The notes below the pieces were generated by a model. That model saw nothing but the letters and a program-made list of their open reading frames with translations, did no database searches and had not been told where the DNA came from. From assembly GCF_000719285.1 (NCBI RefSeq), contig NZ_JOFS01000050.1, forward strand, positions 1 through 46,478: a stretch of DNA of 46,478 nucleotides, written 5' to 3'. This document shows, piece after piece, positions 31,879 through 40,786 of the stretch (position 1 is the stretch's first letter; each line of letters opens with the position of its first letter). A program made the position numbers and the translations under genes. Source of the DNA: Streptomyces bicolor (GTDB lineage: Bacteria; Actinomycetota; Actinomycetes; Streptomycetales; Streptomycetaceae).

Positions 31879-32403
31879 TCACGGGTACGAGGTGTCGTGG
31901 ACGCCCACTGGTGCGCCCATGGCCTCTTGCAGGGATTCCAGGAGCGAGCTCAGGTCACGGCCCTCGGGCTCGTTCAGGAACGCGGTCACGGCGGCGTACA
32001 CGTCCACCGTCGCATCGCCGTCGTACCCGCCGATGAGAAAACGGCCCAAGGTCGGCGACCCGGCGTCCTCGTCGAGCACCCAGGTGCCGCCGACGTCGCT
32101 GAACATGTACTCGGCGCAGTACACGGTCAGAAACAGGTCGAAGGGCTTGTAGCCGATCATCTCGAACGGAGTCAGGTCTCCACAGGAACTGATCGTGCTC
32201 ATGTGTATGAGCCCATGGCTCGGCGACTCCAGCAGCATCTCGGGCGGCTCCCATCGGGACAGCTCGCCCAGCCGGACGACCAAGGCCCGACTGGCGTCAA
32301 TCCATTCGGGCAGCAGCGCCCGGCGCCCTTCAAGCACGGCCGCCGCCGCACCCGTGGACAACGGAACGGGCAGCGGTTCCTTCGGGTCGAACGGGTACCC
32401 CAT
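31879..32403 (-). CDS. Hypothetical protein, 174 aa
   Basis: ATG 32403 with CCAAAGGGATTC upstream. The soluble acidic protein contains LLPEWIDASRALVVRLGELS, HMSTISSCGDLTPFEMIGYK and WVLDEDAGSPTLGRFLIGGY; the C-terminal third is helical. It looks like a folded, conserved domain but I cannot name it. It is transcribed away from the transfer operon, with the 745-nt structured intergenic region 32404-33148 behind it. Confidence 0.6.
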   Translation of the reverse strand: MGYPFDPKEPLPVPLSTGAAAAVLEGRRALLPEWIDASRALVVRLGELSRWEPPEMLLESPSHGLIHMSTISSCGDLTPFEMIGYKPFDLFLTVYCAEYMFSDVGGTWVLDEDAGSPTLGRFLIGGYDGDATVDVYAAVTAFLNEPEGRDLSSLLESLQEAMGAPVGVHDTSYP

Positions 32404-32696
32404 GAATCCCTTTGGTCTTCGAACGGCAAAGCCCGCACCCTACTTGCTGCTCCGCCGTCGGACCAACAGGTCATGCGCCGCAGGCCCGATGCCATCGACC
32501 GGCAACTCACATCGTGGCCGCTCCCGCGCAGTCTGCAATCCGGATGCTCTCCCGCAACGCCCGCCGCGCGGCCGTCAACCCACCACCTTGCGGATACCCC
32601 ATGGTTCGGACGTACCGCGAAGACCGTCACCTGTCAGCCCAACACAACATCACGCCCTGAAAGTCAGTGACTGTGCCCCGGGGCCCGTGTTGAACG

Positions 32697-32759
32697 ACGG
32701 CCCGCGCGCGGTTGCGCAATCGGTGTGCACGGCCGCCTGCGCAGCCGCGCGCGGGCCGT
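32697..32759. repeat. 22-bp inverted repeat in the intergenic region
   Basis: The arms 32697-32718 and 32738-32759 match in 21 of 22 positions; in RNA the odd pair would be a G-U. Each arm contains TGCGCA at its inner end and a run of alternating CG. The 19-nt centre contains a further TGTGCAC. The structure is the most strongly folding point of the 32404-33148 gap. Confidence 0.7.
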
Positions 32760-32921
32760 TGCGCACCGGGTCGTGGATCGTGCGCAATCGACTTGCGCGT
32801 GTGTGTGCGCAGCCCCGCCCAGGGGCCTCGGGATCCGGTTGCACATCCGTCTGCCACTGCGCACTCCCGCGGCGCGGGAGTCAGGGGACTGCGCGCCCGC
32901 GGGCTTCATCCCGCGTGCGCA
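32713..32921. repeat. Cluster of TGCGCA sites
   Basis: TGCGCA starts at 32713, 32738, 32760, 32781, 32806, 32858 and 32916, with TGTGCA, TGCGCG and TGCACA variants between. Some copies read GTTGCGC, the complement of the left-end iteron GCGCAAC. Six more TGCGCA occur in the first 440 nt of the next gene (33414-33585). This is a candidate cis-acting transfer or replication locus. Confidence 0.55.
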
Positions 32922-32990
32922 CTGGGCGCCGACCGCCCCGATCGTCGTGTGATCCGCCGCCTCGGAGCGGGGCTGCGTGGGGTGCGAAAT

Positions 32991-33098
32991 GTCGTGGTCG
33001 GGCCTGTGGTCGGGGCGACCATGGGCCCGACCACGGGTTTGTGTCCCCTTCGTGATCGTGGTCGTGCCTTCGTGGTCGGTGGTCGGGTCGGGGTGGAC
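32991..33098. repeat. TGGTCGGGG repeat cluster, third locus
   Basis: Copies: GTGGTCGGG (about 32994), TGTGGTCGGGG (33005-33015), CCCGACCAC (33027-33035), then GTGGTCG (33059), GTGGTCGGTGGTCGGGTCGGGG (33072-33093 in parts). A 9-bp inverted pair GTGGTCGGG/CCCGACCAC is exact. It ends about 50 nt before the first transfer gene. Confidence 0.6.
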
Positions 33099-33148
33099 GG
33101 GTTGCCTCGGGTCAGAAGCAACAACTCGCTCTGACCTGGGAGTTCGGA

Positions 33149-34081
33149 ATGTCTCCTGCCAAGCAGGCAGCGGAGGAGCACACCGCTCCTCCGACCGCTG
33201 CGGGGGCTCGGCTGCAGCAGATGCGGCGCCGGGTCCGCCTGGGCCGCCTGGGCGCGTGGGCCGCGGTGGCGGCCGGCCCTATCGCGCTGGCCGTCGCCGT
33301 GGCCACGCCCGCGACCGTGGTCCGTGCCGCTCCCGCGGCGAAGCCGACCACGGTGAAGACGACCGTGCCGGCCGACCCGGCCGGGTACGCCACGGTGTTC
33401 CTCGACGCGTGGTTGCGCAGCCGCTCAGGCGCCGAGAGCACTGCGCAGGCCCGGCTTGCGCAGTCGATGGGCCCGGATGTTGATCTGCCCCAGGCGTCGG
33501 ATGGGCAGCCCGCGCCGGAGTCGGTCGTGGCGGTGCGCAGTGCGCAGCAGACCAGCACGGCGTGGTCGGTGACGCTGGCTGCGCAGTACGCCGACGGCTC
33601 GGTGCGCTACTTCGCGGTGCCGGTCGTCGCCGACTCAGGTGGCGCCTCGTTCACCGTGTCCGGGGTCCCCGGCGTGGTGGCCGGGCCGGGCCGCGCGAAG
33701 GGGGCTCGGTCGCCGTACACGGTGACGGTCCCGACGGACAGTGATGTGTCGTCCGCAGCTGGGGAGTTCCTCGCCGCGTATCTGGCGGGGGCCGGTGAGG
33801 TCGACCGCTACCTCGCTCCCGGGATCAGCCTGTCGCCCGTCTCCCCTCCCCCGTACCAGACGGTCACGGTCCAGCAGATGCTTGCCGCCGATCAGGAGGC
33901 GGCCGCCGAGTCCGTCCCGGCGGACGGGACCCGGGTGCGGGTGATGGCCCAGGTGGAGGCCCGTGACAGTGCTGGGCGGTGGCCGCTGGCGTACGAGCTG
34001 ACGCTCAAATCACGCTCGGGCCGCTGGGAAGTGGCCGGGCTGGAGTCCGGCACCGCCCAGGCGGGAGGTGCCCGGTCATGA
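33149..34081 (+). CDS. TcpC-like conjugal transfer protein, 310 aa
   Basis: ATG 33149 follows GGGAGTTCGG. A single membrane helix at about residues 35-60 (GAWAAVAAGPIALAVAVATP) is followed by a long periplasm-side or surface region with two similar NTF2-like halves: DPAGYATVFLDAWLRSRSGA and SSAAGEFLAAYLAGAGEVDR. This fits TcpC of Gram-positive conjugation systems, a bitopic scaffold of the transfer channel. Its stop overlaps the next ATG. It is the first gene of the transfer operon. Confidence 0.75.
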   Translation: MSPAKQAAEEHTAPPTAAGARLQQMRRRVRLGRLGAWAAVAAGPIALAVAVATPATVVRAAPAAKPTTVKTTVPADPAGYATVFLDAWLRSRSGAESTAQARLAQSMGPDVDLPQASDGQPAPESVVAVRSAQQTSTAWSVTLAAQYADGSVRYFAVPVVADSGGASFTVSGVPGVVAGPGRAKGARSPYTVTVPTDSDVSSAAGEFLAAYLAGAGEVDRYLAPGISLSPVSPPPYQTVTVQQMLAADQEAAAESVPADGTRVRVMAQVEARDSAGRWPLAYELTLKSRSGRWEVAGLESGTAQAGGARS

Positions 34082-34410
34082 CCGGTGTGGTGCTCGCCGG
34101 GAAGCTCGACGACCTTGGCGACTCGTGGATCACGATGCTCGAGGACTGGGCGACCAAGGGCCTGCAGGCCGGTCTCACCGTCCTCGTCGTCGTCATCATG
34201 ATCCAGAAGTTCTCGTTGAAGGCCGGGATCGGCGCACTGATCCTGATGGTGATCGCGCTCGGGCTGTACAACTCGCGCAACGACCTCTCGGACATGTTCG
34301 AGGACGAGGTCAAGAACCCGTCGACGTCGGCGCCCGCCGTTCCCGGCATCGTGCAGGGTGATCGTCCGGCCGCCCGTGAACACTCCGCAGGGGTCGGAGG
34401 CTGGCTGTGA
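34078..34410 (+). CDS. Small membrane protein of the transfer apparatus, 110 aa
   Basis: ATG 34078 (ATGA overlap). Two hydrophobic helices at about residues 27-45 and 48-66 (GLQAGLTVLVVVIMIQKFSL, GIGALILMVIALGLY) are followed by an acidic, Pro/Ser-rich tail. Position and topology resemble the small channel subunits (TcpD or pilin-like) of Gram-positive T4SS, but sequence alone does not decide. Confidence 0.65.
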   Translation: MTGVVLAGKLDDLGDSWITMLEDWATKGLQAGLTVLVVVIMIQKFSLKAGIGALILMVIALGLYNSRNDLSDMFEDEVKNPSTSAPAVPGIVQGDRPAAREHSAGVGGWL

Positions 34411-34973
34411 GCGCCGCCACCGCCTCCGTGCGGATGGGCCGCTTCTACACTGCGGCCCGCCGCCACCCCTGGGTGCTGGGCAAGGTCGCCGACTGGCGTA
34501 TCCCGCTTGGCCCGTTCACGCCCGCGCAGATCCTCCTCGCCGTCGTCGGCGGCTTCCTTCTGGTCAAGACGATTCCGTTGTGGTCGTGGATGGGACCCGT
34601 CCCGCCGGCCGCCTGGCTGCTGGGCATATGGGCGGTGCGCCGTCCGAAGATCAAGGGACGCGCTCCGCTCCCGGCTGCCCTGGGCTGGCTGCTGCTGTTG
34701 TGGCAGCCACGCGGAGGCCGGATCGGCGGCCGCGCGGCCCGCGACCAAGCCGCCCACCCCCTGATCGGTGGCTTCGTCATCGAAGGCACCACCCCGGCCG
34801 CGCCGATCACTGAGGCCCTGCGTCCGCGAAGCGCCGTCGAGCGTACGCCGCGCCGGGAGGCGGCACGGTCGCGGTCGGGCGGTCGCCCGGCGGCCGTCGC
34901 CGCTCAGCCGGTACGGCCGGTATCGGGTGTGCAGCAGCTGCTCGCGCTCGCCGAACAGGGAGGTGCGCGGTGA
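34407..34973 (+). CDS. Conjugal transfer membrane protein, TcpE/PrgI-like topology, 188 aa
   Basis: GTG 34407 (GTGA overlap). Hydrophobic stretches at about residues 40-55 (AQILLAVVGGFLLVKTIPLW) and 60-105 (WMGPVPPAAWLLGIWAVRRP and ALGWLLLLWQP) precede a long basic Ala/Arg tail (about 125-188). Small two-helix membrane proteins just before the VirB4-like ATPase are typical of Gram-positive conjugation operons. Its TGA overlaps the next GTG by 4 nt. Confidence 0.62.
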   Translation: MSAATASVRMGRFYTAARRHPWVLGKVADWRIPLGPFTPAQILLAVVGGFLLVKTIPLWSWMGPVPPAAWLLGIWAVRRPKIKGRAPLPAALGWLLLLWQPRGGRIGGRAARDQAAHPLIGGFVIEGTTPAAPITEALRPRSAVERTPRREAARSRSGGRPAAVAAQPVRPVSGVQQLLALAEQGGAR

Positions 34974-37657
34974 GGGTGCCGATCCGTCACATCGCCGGGC
35001 ACCTGGTGTGGTCGACGCACGGCAGCGCGTGGGCCGTCTACCGGCTCCACCCAGGTCCGGACGAGCAAGGCCGCCACGAGGAAACCGTGCAGGGCACCTA
35101 TGTGCCGGCCGCCGTACAGGAAGAACAGCTCGCCAAGACCACTCACCTGGTGCGATCCCTGACCGGGGCACCTCGGCTGTTCGGCCTGTGCGCCCGAGTC
35201 GATCCGGGGGAAATCGCGCTGCGCATGATCGAGGGCATCGAACCCTCCGACCCCCCGCCGGACCAGACGCACCCGTGGGTGGAGAACGTCGAGGCCACAC
35301 TGGACCTGCTGGACGGGCAGGAGATGCACCGCCGCACCCTGTGGCTGGCCGTCCCGCTCCAGACCGAGGGCGCCGGCCTGCAGATGACCGCTCACTTCGG
35401 CGCGATGTGGGCGGAGATCGCCCCGACGCTCGGCATGCGGCCGACGCCCGTGACACGGCGAGAGGTGAGCGCATACCAGGAGCAGGCAGCGCGGGTGGAG
35501 GCCGCGCTCGCCGGCGGCATCGCATTCCGCCCCGCCCGCCCGGCGGAGATCGTATGGACGGTCCAGCACGCCCTGCACCGCGGCCTGGACGAGCCACTGC
35601 TGGCCGAAGCCGAGAACAGCGGAATGTACAGCGGGCGGGTGCGCGAGGGAGTGCTGCACTCCCCCAGCTACGCCAATCTCGGACAGGTCCGCCTCCAAGA
35701 GGGCGGCATCGACCCGGACCTCGACGACGTCGACGAGCTGGGGAGCGCCGACCAGCTCACCCGGTCGGGACGCAAGACGTGGTGGCGGGTGAAGACAACC
35801 TCGCCGCTGCGCAGGCGGTGGCTGCAGATCGAGTCCGACGCCGGCACCGGCTACCAGGCACAGCTCGCTTTGGCCGAGTGCCCACCCGCGGTCAGCCAGG
35901 ACGCCGCCGACCTGTTCGCCCAGCTGGAAACCCTCGACTTCCCCGTCGACTACACCGTCGACCTCACCCTCGTCCCGGCAGAGAAGGCCCGCGACCAGGT
36001 GCGGCGCAAGCGCAACGAACTCATCGACCAGGCCGACCAGTACGACGCCCGCCCCACCGGCATGCCGGCCTCACTGACCGAGGCCGCCCGTGACCTGGGC
36101 GAGCTGGACGCCCGCCTCTCCCGCACCAGCGTGGAGGTCGAGGTGCAGTCCGTCACCGTGCTGACGGTGTGGGGGCCGACCGCCGCCGTCTGCGACGCCC
36201 GGGCCCGCGCCCTGGCGGCGCTCCTGGGCGGCGCCGACTACCGTGCGGTCCGTCCGGCTGGTCTGCAAGAGGCCCTGTTCACGCTGGGCATGCCCGGCAC
36301 CGTACGTCCGGGTGTGCTGCGGGAGTTCACTCAGCACCAGATCTCCGAAGACTGGGCGTTGGGCGGGGCCTTCACTGCCTCCGAGGTCGGCGACCCGAAC
36401 GGCATGTTCCTCGGCATCGACCTGGACAGCGGCACCACCCGCCCGGTCATGATCAACGTGGCCGATGCGCCGAAGGTGGACGCGTCCGCGTCCATGGGCA
36501 TCGTCGGGGACCTCGGCGCGGGTAAGAGCGTGCTGCAGAAACTGATCGCGGAAGCGGTGTGGGCGCGCGGCGGCTGCGCCATCTGCATCGACCGCACCCC
36601 CGTACGCGAGTGGGCGACCTTCGCCCGCACCGCGGCCAAGGGGCGCGTCCAGATCATCGACGCCGCACGCGCCGAGGTGTCCATCGACCCGCTGCGGATG
36701 TTCGACGGTCCCGAGGGCCGCCATTACGCCCTGTCCTACCTCACTCTGCAGCTCGGCATCGGCCCGATGAGCACAGGCGGCGAGGTCCTGCACCACGCAG
36801 TCGAGCAGGCCGCCGCTCACGACGCCCCGTCTATGCACCGCGTGCTGGAAGTCCTCGAGGACATGGCCACAAACAAGGTGGGCAAGCGGCAGGACGCGGC
36901 CGCCACCCTCGCCGGTCTCGTCCGCGTGGTCGCCACCAACTCCCTGGCACGGATGGTGTTCGACCCCACGCTGCCGCCGGTGCACCTGGACGCGTCCAGC
37001 ACCTCCGACATGATCGTGATCACGACGGCGGGGCTGAAGCTGCCGCCCAAGGCGGCCTTCGACAATCCCGAAGTCCTGCACCAGCAGCCGCTCGAGGCCC
37101 TGATCGGCCGCGCGGTGCTCTACCTGATCGCAGCGATCGCCCGGCAGACCGCATTCGAGGACCCCGAACGGTTCACCGCCGTGGTCGCCGACGAGCTGTA
37201 CTGGCTCACCTCGTCGGCTGAGGGCACCGCGCTGGTCCACGAGATCCTCCACGATGGCCGCAAGCACGGTGCCGGTCTCCTCGCCGCCTCCCACGACGCT
37301 GAGGAACTCGGCCCGGACCGCGGCCTGATGGCCTACCGCGCGCTCGCCCGCACCGCCGACCGCGAGCGGGCCCGCCGCGGTCTGGAGTTCGTGGGCCTCG
37401 ACCCGAACGACGGCGAGCTGCTGCGGCTGGTGACCACCGGCTTGTCCCCCGTCGGCCGCAAGGGCCGGGAGGGCGAGTTCCTGCTGACCTGCCCGCGGCA
37501 GAACACCGGCCGGGTCAAGGTCTCCATCCCCCGTATCGAGCGCATCACCACGTCCATCACGACCACACCGGGACGCCGCGCGAGCGCTGCTTCGCCGTCC
37601 GCGGGTGAGCCGCTCGCCGGTGAGGCCGCAGGGTCCCGTCCGAAGGAACACCTCTGA
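34970..37657 (+). CDS. VirB4/TraC-type conjugation ATPase, 895 aa
   Basis: GTG 34970 overlaps the preceding stop. Large cytoplasmic ATPases of this type power assembly and substrate transfer by the type IV secretion channel. Walker A is GDLGAGKSVLQ at about residues 512-522, Walker B-like VVADELYWLTSS at about 735, and a C-terminal RecA fold between. The N-terminal 450 residues are the VirB4 N-domain, with charged helices. The Ser/Pro-rich end (after 870) is unstructured. Length matches the family. Confidence 0.8.
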   Translation: MRVPIRHIAGHLVWSTHGSAWAVYRLHPGPDEQGRHEETVQGTYVPAAVQEEQLAKTTHLVRSLTGAPRLFGLCARVDPGEIALRMIEGIEPSDPPPDQTHPWVENVEATLDLLDGQEMHRRTLWLAVPLQTEGAGLQMTAHFGAMWAEIAPTLGMRPTPVTRREVSAYQEQAARVEAALAGGIAFRPARPAEIVWTVQHALHRGLDEPLLAEAENSGMYSGRVREGVLHSPSYANLGQVRLQEGGIDPDLDDVDELGSADQLTRSGRKTWWRVKTTSPLRRRWLQIESDAGTGYQAQLALAECPPAVSQDAADLFAQLETLDFPVDYTVDLTLVPAEKARDQVRRKRNELIDQADQYDARPTGMPASLTEAARDLGELDARLSRTSVEVEVQSVTVLTVWGPTAAVCDARARALAALLGGADYRAVRPAGLQEALFTLGMPGTVRPGVLREFTQHQISEDWALGGAFTASEVGDPNGMFLGIDLDSGTTRPVMINVADAPKVDASASMGIVGDLGAGKSVLQKLIAEAVWARGGCAICIDRTPVREWATFARTAAKGRVQIIDAARAEVSIDPLRMFDGPEGRHYALSYLTLQLGIGPMSTGGEVLHHAVEQAAAHDAPSMHRVLEVLEDMATNKVGKRQDAAATLAGLVRVVATNSLARMVFDPTLPPVHLDASSTSDMIVITTAGLKLPPKAAFDNPEVLHQQPLEALIGRAVLYLIAAIARQTAFEDPERFTAVVADELYWLTSSAEGTALVHEILHDGRKHGAGLLAASHDAEELGPDRGLMAYRALARTADRERARRGLEFVGLDPNDGELLRLVTTGLSPVGRKGREGEFLLTCPRQNTGRVKVSIPRIERITTSITTTPGRRASAASPSAGEPLAGEAAGSRPKEHL

Positions 37658-38013
37658 TGACCTCTTCTACCTGGGATCGCTCCCGGCGTCTTGCCGCGGC
37701 CGCGAGTGTCCTCACCGTGATCACTGTCGTGGTCGGCGTGCTCGTGCTGGCCGGCGGGGTGAGCGTGCCGGAGGCGTGGTGGCCGCGCACGGGGCAGGCC
37801 TTCGCAGCCGACGCCCGCCCCGCGGATGAGGATCCGTGCACGCTGATCGTGGGGCCGGCCAAGGACTACTGCGAGCGCGGCGCTACGACGACCGCCTCCG
37901 CCGAGCAGCCGGGTGTTGCCGGTGCTGTGTGGCGGCTGGTGCCGGCCGGTGCCGGTGTGGCCGCCCTCGTGGTGTGGCGGCTGCGGAGCGCTGCTGGGCG
38001 AAGGCGGCACTGA
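37657..38013 (+). CDS. Small exported or membrane protein with paired cysteines, 118 aa
   Basis: ATG 37657 directly after the VirB4-like stop. An N-terminal hydrophobic helix (about residues 17-35; LTVITVVVGVLVLAGGVSV) may be a signal anchor, and a second lies near 85-108. The short segment between holds DPCTLIVGPAKDYC, nearly the same as a segment in the following gene. The two cysteines 12 residues apart could form a disulfide outside the cell. Confidence 0.62.
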   Translation: MTSSTWDRSRRLAAAASVLTVITVVVGVLVLAGGVSVPEAWWPRTGQAFAADARPADEDPCTLIVGPAKDYCERGATTTASAEQPGVAGAVWRLVPAGAGVAALVVWRLRSAAGRRRH

Positions 38014-38014
38014 A

Positions 38015-40786
38015 GTGTTCCGTCCAGACCGCGCGACCCTCCGCTCGGCCGGCTTCGTCGTGCTGCTCACCGGCGTGTTCCTCATGGTGAACAGCCAGGT
38101 GGTGTACGCGGCAAGCGGCAACAGTGAGACCGGGGACCTGCTCGCCCCGCTGAACATCACCTCCTCCGAGGGCGTGCCGATCAACGGGTACGAACTGAAC
38201 GCCGAGGGCGGCTCCATCGTCAGCTTCAAGACCCAGTCCCTCGCCTTTGCCCTGTCGGGCCTGTTCACCCTGATCCGGATGCTGGTCGGCTTGTCGGGGT
38301 GGGGGGTCGAGGTGGCCTTCCGGTTCCCGCTGCTGAAGATCCTCACCCGGCCGGCGCAGAAGGTCTCCGACACCTACAACGAGGTGGTCGTCAACTCCTT
38401 GGGGTTGAAGGGTCTCTTGCTGGCCTGGGCGTTCGTGTTCGCCGGATTCATGATTGTGCGTGGCCGCGTGGGTCGCGGTCTGGGCGAAATCTTCCTCACC
38501 CTGCTGATCGGGGCAATCGCCGCCTCGGCTCTCATCCACCCGGACACCCTGCTCGCACAGGACGGCCCGCTGGGACAGTCCCAGCAAGTGGCCGCCGAGG
38601 TCGCCCAGCAGAGCGTCAACTCCTATAACTGGGGCGGCAAACTCGCCAGCAAGGGCCCGTGTGACGGCATGGCTGGCAACGCCGAGATCAAGTGCCTGGA
38701 GCGGGAAGAAGAAGCGCCCGTCTCCTCGACCGACGTGGCCCGCCCGATCCAGGACTCGGTCAGCAACGCGTTGGTCGTGAAGCCGTACATGATGCTGCAG
38801 TACGGGCGCATCCTCGACCCGGCCAAGGCATCCGACCGCAAGGCGTACGCGGTCCACCTGAAGTGGGTCATCGGCGGCTACAAGGCCGATGCCGAGCCGT
38901 CGGAAGAGCGCAAGGATGCCTGCAGTCTGATCTACGGGCCGGCCAAGAAGTACTGCTTGCGTGACAACGACGACACGCCTCGGGACAGTGACGACCTGCC
39001 CTCCCTCACCCCGGGCGGCGAGCTGCTGGACACCGCCTCCCCGCTGGTCAGCGAGGAAGATCAGGAGTTCGCCGCGTTCCTCGCCGATATGAAGAAGGCC
39101 GGCGACGTCGGCAAGGCGTGTGCCGCGTACGCCGAGAAGCCCACCTGGTGGCGGGTCGGCGGCGCCCTCCTCCTGCTGATCGCGGCGTTCTTCATCTGCG
39201 GCATGCTCCTGTCGAGCGCGATCGTGCTGCTCGGCACCCAGGGCATCTGCGCGGCGGCCGCGGCTGCGGGCGGGGTCACGTTCGTGGCCGGCATGCTGCC
39301 CGGGCCTGCGCGTCAGTCGGTGTGGAAGTGGCTGTCCCTGTGGGGCATCGGAGTCCTGGCCGTCGTCGGGATCAGCGCCTTCGTGCCGTTCTTTGGCATC
39401 GCCGTGGACGCCACCATCACAGATGGGCCCGACCTGATGGTGGAGCGGATCCTGCTGATCGACGTCCTCGCCATCACCGGCGCGGCCGGGCACCGCCGTC
39501 TGCTGGTGGGCATCACGTCCTTCGGCCGTCGCCTGGCGATGCGGATGCGCTACGCCAAGGTCGGCGGCACCCACCTGCCCGGCGACACCTCCGAACTCGG
39601 CGCCGCGCTCGCGATGAACTCCCCGGCCGCGATGGGCGGTTACGGCGGCGGGCTGCGCGCCTTCACCGGCGGTGGTGGCGGCCGGTACGGGATGCTCGGC
39701 ACCCGCCAAAGGTTGATGGGCGCGCTCTCCTCGCTGGTTGACGGCGCGGGCATGCCGGTGGACACCGGCGGCATCCTCGCTGACGCCACTGCTGAAGCCG
39801 GGCGGGGTCTGGCCCCGCTCACCGCGGCCGCCGCCGTGGGCGGGCTGGGCGCACGGCTCGGTGCGAAGGGCGCGCACTGGCTGCTGATCGGCAAGCGGCC
39901 GGACAAGGAGCAGTTGGCCAAGTGGCGCAAGCCCACGGCCGACGGCGACCCGAACACGGGCGGTAGCCCGTCGGACGGGGGCGACGTTTCAGGCGGCACG
40001 GGTCCGCGTCGGCCCTCAGGCCCGCCCGACCGTTACCGCAACGAACAGGGCCAGGTCGTCGACCGCAACTCCGGCCAGGTGCTGCACGACCAGAACACCG
40101 ACCGCACCTTGCTCTGCACTCGCGCCCACAACCGGCTGGTCCGCTTCCGTGGGTACCGCATCCTCAACCGCGGGGGCCGGACCGCGTACGGGGCGACGGT
40201 CGGACTGCCGGCGAACGTCCGCCGGGCCCGGCAGGGTGGCTCGCGGTACACCCACGACGCCCGCCAGCAGGTACAGGTGTGGGGCAACACGTGGCGTGAG
40301 GACGGCCGTGCCTGGGCAGACACGGGACGGCATGTCTCCCGCGTCATGCGGGAGAGGGCCGGCGACCGCGGCGGCCCGGGGCCCTTGGCATCGCGTCGCC
40401 TGCCCGTCGGCACCGGGGCCGGTTCGGGGCAGGCAGCCTCCGCCCGCGTCTCCGGAGCGGTGCCCTCTGCCAGCGGTGCGCGGCCCCGGAGCTCGTCTGC
40501 GCCGGGCCCCGGCGCGCTGCAGCGGCTGCTGGACGACCCGGCGGAACTGCGCCGCCAGACCATCGCGAACGTCCGCCGCGTGGACCCGGATCTGGCGCGC
40601 GCCATGCAGGGCCGTGCCCGGTCGTCTTCGCGCCAGCCGTCCGTTCAGCCCGAATCGACCGGTGAGGGTACACGTGCCCAGGCGCGGGCCCGGTTCCAGG
40701 AGTTGATGCGCAGGACCGAGCCCGAGGCCGAGCGGCTGCGTCAGGAGCGTGCCCGGCGGCAGGCCGAGGACGGTGAGGACCAGTGA
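38015..40786 (+). CDS. VirB6/TrbL-like polytopic conjugation protein, 923 aa
   Basis: GTG 38015, with GGGCGAAGG upstream. A signal-like segment (about residues 9-30) is followed by many hydrophobic helices between residues 60 and 560, then a long Arg/Gly/Pro/Ser-rich tail. In the large exposed loop (about 200-380) lies DACSLIYGPAKKYC. This layout is that of VirB6/TrbL-type inner channel proteins. The soluble tail is unusually long and basic, with a helical end (QARARFQELMRRTEPEAERL). Its TGA overlaps the next GTG. Confidence 0.72.
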   Translation: MFRPDRATLRSAGFVVLLTGVFLMVNSQVVYAASGNSETGDLLAPLNITSSEGVPINGYELNAEGGSIVSFKTQSLAFALSGLFTLIRMLVGLSGWGVEVAFRFPLLKILTRPAQKVSDTYNEVVVNSLGLKGLLLAWAFVFAGFMIVRGRVGRGLGEIFLTLLIGAIAASALIHPDTLLAQDGPLGQSQQVAAEVAQQSVNSYNWGGKLASKGPCDGMAGNAEIKCLEREEEAPVSSTDVARPIQDSVSNALVVKPYMMLQYGRILDPAKASDRKAYAVHLKWVIGGYKADAEPSEERKDACSLIYGPAKKYCLRDNDDTPRDSDDLPSLTPGGELLDTASPLVSEEDQEFAAFLADMKKAGDVGKACAAYAEKPTWWRVGGALLLLIAAFFICGMLLSSAIVLLGTQGICAAAAAAGGVTFVAGMLPGPARQSVWKWLSLWGIGVLAVVGISAFVPFFGIAVDATITDGPDLMVERILLIDVLAITGAAGHRRLLVGITSFGRRLAMRMRYAKVGGTHLPGDTSELGAALAMNSPAAMGGYGGGLRAFTGGGGGRYGMLGTRQRLMGALSSLVDGAGMPVDTGGILADATAEAGRGLAPLTAAAAVGGLGARLGAKGAHWLLIGKRPDKEQLAKWRKPTADGDPNTGGSPSDGGDVSGGTGPRRPSGPPDRYRNEQGQVVDRNSGQVLHDQNTDRTLLCTRAHNRLVRFRGYRILNRGGRTAYGATVGLPANVRRARQGGSRYTHDARQQVQVWGNTWREDGRAWADTGRHVSRVMRERAGDRGGPGPLASRRLPVGTGAGSGQAASARVSGAVPSASGARPRSSSAPGPGALQRLLDDPAELRRQTIANVRRVDPDLARAMQGRARSSSRQPSVQPESTGEGTRAQARARFQELMRRTEPEAERLRQERARRQAEDGEDQ

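Noticed and set aside
32713..32921. CRISPR or transposon-end reading of the TGCGCA cluster
   Set aside because: The sites are short, palindromic and irregularly spaced; no transposase or cas gene borders them.
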